Positions 59,812 to 64,000 of a stretch of DNA of 64,000 bases are shown here, piece after piece; position 1 is the first letter of the stretch, and every line of letters starts with the position of its first letter. The stretch is from Paenibacillus spongiae (lineage in GTDB: Bacteria; Bacillota; Bacilli; Paenibacillales; Paenibacillaceae), in contig NZ_CP091430.1 of NCBI RefSeq assembly GCF_024734895.1, forward strand, positions 5,350,501 through 5,414,500. Reading direction: 5' to 3'. Both the position numbers and the translations under genes were made by a program. A model generated the notes under the pieces. It made no database searches. It saw only the letters and a list, made by a program, of their open reading frames with translations, and was not told the origin of the DNA.

Positions 59812-61167
59812 ATGCTGTTAAGTGGTTACGACCCGGTATTCTACAGTCGGATACTCACGTCGCTTACACTCGGATTTCATATTATTTTTGCCACCATCGG
59901 TGTCGGTGTTCCGCTCATGATCGCTTTAGCCGAATGGATCGGAATCAAACGGGATGATCCGCATTACTTGCTGTTGGCCCGCCGCTGGGCGCGCGGCTTC
60001 GTCATAACGGTCGCCGTCGGTGTCGTTACCGGAACGGCAATCGGTCTGCAGCTCAGCTTGCTCTGGCCCAGCTTCATGCGCGTTGCCGGGCAATCGATCG
60101 CGCTTCCGCTATTTATGGAGACGTTCGCCTTTTTCTTCGAAGCGATATTTTTAGGAATCTACCTCTATACGTGGGACCGGTTCAAGAACCGGATGGTTCA
60201 CTTCTGGCTGCTTATACCGGTCGTCATCGGTTCGTCGGGGTCGGCTTTCTTCATCACCATCGTGAATGCATTTATGAATGCGCCGGTCGGCGTTACGGTT
60301 GAGGGTGGCAAAATCGTCGATATTTCTCCGTTCGGCGCAATGCTCAGTCCTGCTATGCCGACGAAGGTGACACATGTGCTTGTTACCGCATATCTCACCT
60401 GCGCCTTCATACTGGCCGCTATCGCCGCCTGGTCGCTTCTGAAGGGACGCAATCACGTCTATTACAAGAAAGCGCTGAAACTGACCATGGTCTCAGCCTT
60501 CGTGTTCATTATCGCCAGCGCCATGATCGGCGACTTGTCCGGTAAATACTTGGCCAAATACCAACCGGAGAAGCTGGCCGCCATCGAATGGCATTTTGAA
60601 ACGACCGCGCAAGCTCCGCTTATTTTTGGAGGGATTCTGACCGAAGATAACGAGATCAAATATGGCTTGAAAATCCCGTTCGCGCTCAGCATCCTGGCCC
60701 ATGGCAATCCAAACGCGGTCGTGATCGGGCTCAATGATATTCCCGAGGATGAGCATCCGCCATTATGGATTCATTACTTGTTCGATTCAAAAATGGCATT
60801 CGTCGCGATCATGACGCTTATCGCAGCCGTCTTCATGATTCTTCTGTGGCGCAATCGAAACAAGGCTTATACGTCCAAATGGATGCTGCGCTCTATAATC
60901 GTTGCTGCGCCGCTCGCAGTGTTGACCATCGAGCATGGGTGGATCTTCTCCGAGGTTGGACGCCAGCCATGGATCCTGCGCGGCATCATGCGAACATCGG
61001 AGGGCGCGACGGTATCGACTCACGTTGACACGATGCTTATTCTGTTCGCACTGCTGTATATCGTCCTTGCCATTACCGTCGTGCGCGTTCTCATCCGTAT
61101 GTTCCGCAGCAATACGGCAGAAGCTGAGATGGCGGATAGACTGATCCCGGGAGGGGAAGATAAATGA
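59812..61167 (+). CDS. cydA: cytochrome bd-type quinol oxidase subunit I (YthA type)
   Basis: 451 residues from ATG at 59812 with GGAGGGG upstream. Nine membrane helices, haem ligand His23 in LTLGFHIIFATIGVGVP, the core GRQPWILRG after GWIFSEV, and a short Q-loop, as in the cyanide-insensitive/YthA branch. With CydB it reduces oxygen to water with quinol electrons. Its stop overlaps the cydB start (ATGA). No cydCD genes follow. Confidence 0.95.
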   Translation: MLLSGYDPVFYSRILTSLTLGFHIIFATIGVGVPLMIALAEWIGIKRDDPHYLLLARRWARGFVITVAVGVVTGTAIGLQLSLLWPSFMRVAGQSIALPLFMETFAFFFEAIFLGIYLYTWDRFKNRMVHFWLLIPVVIGSSGSAFFITIVNAFMNAPVGVTVEGGKIVDISPFGAMLSPAMPTKVTHVLVTAYLTCAFILAAIAAWSLLKGRNHVYYKKALKLTMVSAFVFIIASAMIGDLSGKYLAKYQPEKLAAIEWHFETTAQAPLIFGGILTEDNEIKYGLKIPFALSILAHGNPNAVVIGLNDIPEDEHPPLWIHYLFDSKMAFVAIMTLIAAVFMILLWRNRNKAYTSKWMLRSIIVAAPLAVLTIEHGWIFSEVGRQPWILRGIMRTSEGATVSTHVDTMLILFALLYIVLAITVVRVLIRMFRSNTAEAEMADRLIPGGEDK

Positions 61168-62189
61168 GCTACGAAGTATTGGGTATAACGGTTCTGTGGA
61201 CCTTCCTCTTTGGCTATTTGATCATTGCGTCCATCGACTTCGGCGCCGGCTTCTTCAGCTTCTACAGCTCGATTACCGGCAAGCGTCACCTGATTCACAA
61301 CATTATCGAACGTTACTTATCCCCTGTCTGGGAAGTAACGAACGTCTTTCTCGTCTTCTTCTTCGTCGGGATCGTCGGTTTCTTTCCGGATACCGCCTAT
61401 TACTTCGGTACCGCATTGCTCATTCCAGGCAGCATTGCCATTATCCTGCTTGCCATCCGGGGTGCGTATTACGCCTTCAACAGCTACGGAACCCGAAGCA
61501 AGCCTGCCTATATGTTTCTGTACGGTGCCAGCGGACTTCTTATCCCCGCCTCACTGTCGACGGTGCTGACCATTTCAGAGGGCGGATATATTGAAGTTGA
61601 CAGCAGCGGCAAAGTAACCTTCCTGTTCGAGAAGCTGTTCGCCAGCTCCTATTCGTGGACCGTCGTTCTGCTTGCGATCGTCAGCGTGCTTTATATATCG
61701 GCGATGTTCTTGACTTATTACGCCGCCCGGGCCAAAGACGTGAACGCATTCGAGGTCGTGCGCAAATACGCGCTAGCTTGGAGCGCACCGACAATCCTGA
61801 GCAGTCTTCTCGTCTTCTTCGCCATCTCCAGTCATAATCCGGAGCACTTTCAGCGGATGCTGGACCTTGCCTGGATGTTCGTCGCTTCGTTCATTTGCTT
61901 CCTGGTTGCGGTCTATCTGGTATGGACGAAGAAGCGGCTCGGCTTGTCGTTCGTATTCGTTATGCTGCAGTTCGGCTTCGCCTTCTATGGCTACGGTGCC
62001 GGACACTTGCCATACATTCTGTATCCGTATTTGACGATCTACGATAACTTCACCAGCGAACCGATGGCGATCGGGCTCATATCCGTATTTGTCCTTGGTT
62101 TGATGCTGCTCATCCCTTCTCTGTATTTGCTCATGAGGCTGTTCTTATTTGACGCCAATTACGTCCAGGGCAAACGGGAAAATCATTGA
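61164..62189 (+). CDS. cydB: cytochrome bd-type quinol oxidase subunit II (YthB type)
   Basis: 341 residues, about eight to nine membrane helices. Typical starts LWTFLFGYLIIASIDFGAGF and ERYLSPVWEVTNVFLVFFFV, then FFPDTAYYFGTALLIPGSIA and YGAGHLPYILYP. Partner of CydA. It is followed after 15 bases by the CydS-like microprotein. Confidence 0.94.
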   Translation: MSYEVLGITVLWTFLFGYLIIASIDFGAGFFSFYSSITGKRHLIHNIIERYLSPVWEVTNVFLVFFFVGIVGFFPDTAYYFGTALLIPGSIAIILLAIRGAYYAFNSYGTRSKPAYMFLYGASGLLIPASLSTVLTISEGGYIEVDSSGKVTFLFEKLFASSYSWTVVLLAIVSVLYISAMFLTYYAARAKDVNAFEVVRKYALAWSAPTILSSLLVFFAISSHNPEHFQRMLDLAWMFVASFICFLVAVYLVWTKKRLGLSFVFVMLQFGFAFYGYGAGHLPYILYPYLTIYDNFTSEPMAIGLISVFVLGLMLLIPSLYLLMRLFLFDANYVQGKRENH

Positions 62190-62204
62190 TTAGGAGGTAC
62201 GCAA

Positions 62205-62309
62205 ATGGACAACTTTAGCATATTCATTGCTCCGTTCCTCGTTTATGCTGCTGCGGTGGGCAGTTTATTCTGGTGGGGAGCGCGCAAACCGAAGACCAAG
62301 AAGATGTAA
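62205..62309 (+). CDS. CydS-like single-helix subunit of cytochrome bd oxidase
   Basis: 34 codons, AGGAGG before the ATG. The sequence has one membrane helix (FSIFIAPFLVYAAAVGSLFW) and a basic tail (ARKPKTKKM). Length, position right after cydB, and the F-x-I-x-x-A-P start resemble the CydS third subunit of the Geobacillus bd oxidase (from memory of that structure). Too short for ordinary gene finding. Confidence 0.75.
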   Translation: MDNFSIFIAPFLVYAAAVGSLFWWGARKPKTKKM

Positions 62310-62429
62310 GGATTATTCAACCACTCCCGCCTTCGTATGTTTCGGCCGGAATGCGCCCAATCTAATGAGGAGGGAACAAGCCATTCCCTCCCCTTTGCAG
62401 CTGTCATGATTGAAAGGAGCGCTCATACG

Positions 62430-62570
62430 ATGACATCTTCCCAAGGCCGGCGCCAAAGCGCATGGAAAAGCCGCAAGCAAAACCGAAAACCGCATGACAA
62501 GATCAAATCGTTTGCTGAGATCTACAACGAATCCACCTCCAATGGAGCCGGATTCCGGAATCATGAATAA
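62430..62570 (+). CDS. small basic protein after the cyd operon
   Basis: 46 codons; AAAGGAG lies ten bases before the ATG (an in-frame ATG at 62406 is possible). Composition is rich in Arg, Lys, Ser and Gln (GRRQSAWKSRKQNRKPHDKI), without hydrophobic helix. No known family. It is followed by a good terminator, which supports it being the last gene of a transcript. Confidence 0.5.
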   Translation: MTSSQGRRQSAWKSRKQNRKPHDKIKSFAEIYNESTSNGAGFRNHE

Positions 62571-62596
62571 GCGAAAACTGGCGTAATAAAGCGAGA

Positions 62597-62634
62597 AAGG
62601 CGCCTCCCGTGAATACGGGAGACGCCTTCTTGTT
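62597..62634 (+). terminator. terminator between the cyd region and the last dehydrogenase
   Basis: Stem AAGGCG-CTCCCGT / ACGGGAG-CGCCTT with one mismatch, then CTTGTTTT on the plus strand; it can also act on the convergent minus-strand gene. Confidence 0.88.
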
Positions 62635-62652
62635 TTATGCTCGTGCAGCCAA

Positions 62653-63732
62653 TTAGTCGAAGTAGATGGCTTTGCCTGTTTGGGAAGACTCGTAGATCGC
62701 TTCCAGAATTTCGGAAACAACGAGCGCTTGCTCCGGCTTTACAATCAGCTCTTTGTCGTTCAGTACGGCATCGATCCAAGCGCGCGCTTCCAGCTCGGCA
62801 GGATCGTCGCTTGCGCCTTCATAGAACGCCACGCCGCCGCTGTTCAGCTCAATGTCCTTCACATACAGACGGCTGTTTTCTTCGCCGTTAATTCTGAGAC
62901 CGCTCTTCATGTCTGCGCCAGCTTTAGTACCGCAGAGGGTAACTTTCGCTTCGTCAACTTCAAGCGTGTTCAGCGCCCAGCTCGACTCAAGCACGACCGA
63001 TGCGCCGTTCTCCATCGTAATCATGGCGAAAGCGGAATCTTCAACGGTGAATTTCTTTGGATCCCATGGACCCCATGCGTTCGCAGCGTTCTCGGTTTGC
63101 GACAGCTTGTGGTAAGCGCGGCCAAGAACGACCTTCGGCTTGTAGTTGTCCATCATCCAAAGAACAAGGTCAAGCGCGTGCGTACCGATATCGATAAGCG
63201 GACCTCCGCCTTGTTTCTCTTCGTCCAAGAATACGCCCCAAGTCGGAACCGCACGGCGGCGAATTGCGTGTGCTTTGGCGAAGTATACTTCACCCAGCTC
63301 GCCCGACTCGCAAACTTGCTTCAGTGCGCGGCTGTCCGTACGGAAACGGTTGTTGTAGCCAATGCTGAGCTTCTTGCCGGTCTTCTTCGAAACTTCCAGC
63401 ATACGGCGAGCGTCTGCTGCAGTCTTAGCCATAGGCTTCTCGCAAAGTACATGCTTGTCCGCTTCCATTGCAGCGATCGCAATCTCTGCATGGGAGTCGT
63501 TCGGCGTACAAACGTGAATGACTTGGATGGAAGAATCCTTCAGAAGTTCTTTGTAATCGCTATATACTTTTGCATCGGAATTACCGTATTTCTCTTTTGC
63601 TTCTTCTGCACGCTCAACGACGATATCGCAGAACGCCACCATTTCGGCTTCTTTCACTTTGGAGAGGCTAGGCATATGCTTGCCATTGGCGATGCCGCCG
63701 CAGCCGATGATACCAATACGTACTTTAGACAT
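62653..63732 (-). CDS. Gfo/Idh/MocA family dehydrogenase (copy 7)
   Basis: 359 residues; GGAGGTAGAAGG precedes the ATG. Rossmann motif RIGIIGCGGIANGKHMPSL, signature CEKPMAKT, and C-terminal EEKQGGGPLIDIGTHALDLVLWMMDN with the His-x3-Asp pair. Codon use is slightly different from some neighbours (more A-ending codons), as in well-expressed genes. Divergent from the AraC gene at the window end. Confidence 0.93.
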   Translation of the reverse strand: MSKVRIGIIGCGGIANGKHMPSLSKVKEAEMVAFCDIVVERAEEAKEKYGNSDAKVYSDYKELLKDSSIQVIHVCTPNDSHAEIAIAAMEADKHVLCEKPMAKTAADARRMLEVSKKTGKKLSIGYNNRFRTDSRALKQVCESGELGEVYFAKAHAIRRRAVPTWGVFLDEEKQGGGPLIDIGTHALDLVLWMMDNYKPKVVLGRAYHKLSQTENAANAWGPWDPKKFTVEDSAFAMITMENGASVVLESSWALNTLEVDEAKVTLCGTKAGADMKSGLRINGEENSRLYVKDIELNSGGVAFYEGASDDPAELEARAWIDAVLNDKELIVKPEQALVVSEILEAIYESSQTGKAIYFD

Positions 63733-63895
63733 GATTTCCTTCTACCTCCATATCGAATCGGTTAGATCGTCGTAATATTACATTGAATGACTGTGCGCAA
63801 TGCACTAGAATAAGTATAGTTGAAACGATAGATGAATTACTAGGTTCGGAATGGCGAAGCTTTTATGTGATTTTGTCAAGTTGAGAGGTGGTAGC

Positions 63896-64000
63896 GTGGA
63901 ATTTTATAATGAGAAGGTCGCTTATGAAAACCCTCTTTTGTCCCTTAAAGTCTTTCAATCGCAGCGCAATCATGACTTTTTCATCAATTGGCACTACCAT
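63896..64000 (+). CDS. AraC-type regulator (partial, 5' end only)
   Basis: GTG with GAGAGGTG upstream opens a frame of 35 codons to the window edge. The visible part (YNEKVAYENPLLSLKVFQSQ ... FFINWHYH) looks like the beginning of a cupin-type AraC sensor domain, where WHYH is the usual HxH strand. The divergent placement next to a Gfo/Idh/MocA gene repeats the pattern seen three times in this window, which supports the call. Confidence 0.6.
   Translation, partial: MEFYNEKVAYENPLLSLKVFQSQRNHDFFINWHYH

Noticed and set aside
62680-63765. 361-codon open frame on the plus strand
   Set aside because: Antisense shadow of Gfo/Idh/MocA copy 7, with low-quality composition.

Overview
The window looks like a chromosomal piece of a Gram-positive, spore-forming bacterium of the Paenibacillaceae (Paenibacillus/Cohnella type). 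The reasons are the strong AGGAGG-type ribosome binding sites, textbook sigma-A promoters, a Bacillus-style gene set (CcpN and its partner YqfL/PpsR, GlpX, DesK/DesR, KapD, LplJ, DegV, a CwlD-like amidase, cytochrome bd of the YthAB type), and a large expansion of sugar-related oxidoreductases and AraC regulators. No rRNA, tRNA, CRISPR array, prophage or insertion sequence was recognised. The window opens inside an ABC exporter gene and closes 35 codons into an AraC-type regulator.

Region by region. 1-5.4 kb: exporter fragment, then a c-di-GMP protein with an AcoR-type GAF domain, an acetolactate-synthase-like TPP enzyme and a CMD-family protein on one strand. 5.7-15.2 kb: aldose epimerase, GDPD-like phosphodiesterase, a Gfo/Idh/MocA dehydrogenase with a divergent AraC gene, a dehydrogenase/aldo-keto reductase/esterase operon, and a Xaa-Pro peptidase with a YwaF-type membrane protein. 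15.3-24.7 kb: an eight-gene operon led by a GntR regulator, with a class V aminotransferase, two Gfo/Idh/MocA dehydrogenases, RidA, an MBL-fold hydrolase, a 899-residue intracellular glycosidase-like protein and a zinc dehydrogenase. Its promoter carries a cre-like site over the -35 and a perfect palindrome over the -10. This is the best candidate for an undescribed catabolic system.

24.8-38.9 kb: cardiolipin synthase; kduI-deoR-kduD with a divergent AraC gene (pectin-type uronate catabolism); glpX-ccpN-ppsR (gluconeogenesis control); an isomerase/dehydrogenase pair with a divergent AraC gene; and an IclR-SDR-FAH operon that fits the end of a non-phosphorylating deoxysugar-acid pathway. A five-copy 66-bp tandem repeat sits in front of the FAH gene.

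39-50 kb: MFS transporter, lipoate ligase, an operon of a leaderless FG-GAP protein, a dehydrogenase and a GH4 glycosidase with a divergent AraC gene, then AI-2E-family permease, DegV and the DesK/DesR pair. 50-59 kb: TerC, a cell-wall operon (VanY-like, CapA-like, amidase) preceded by three 11-bp-phased direct repeats, a neighbouring two-component system with a lipoprotein, an MFS protein and KapD. 59.6-62.6 kb: cydAB with two microproteins and a Rex-like operator. The end holds one more dehydrogenase/AraC divergent pair.

The general theme is uptake-independent processing of plant polysaccharide and glycoside breakdown products: seven Gfo/Idh/MocA enzymes, four of them in divergent arrangement with AraC genes. 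Starts were chosen from ribosome binding sites and often differ from the longest reading frame. All functions are inferred from recognised motifs by eye; no database search was run.
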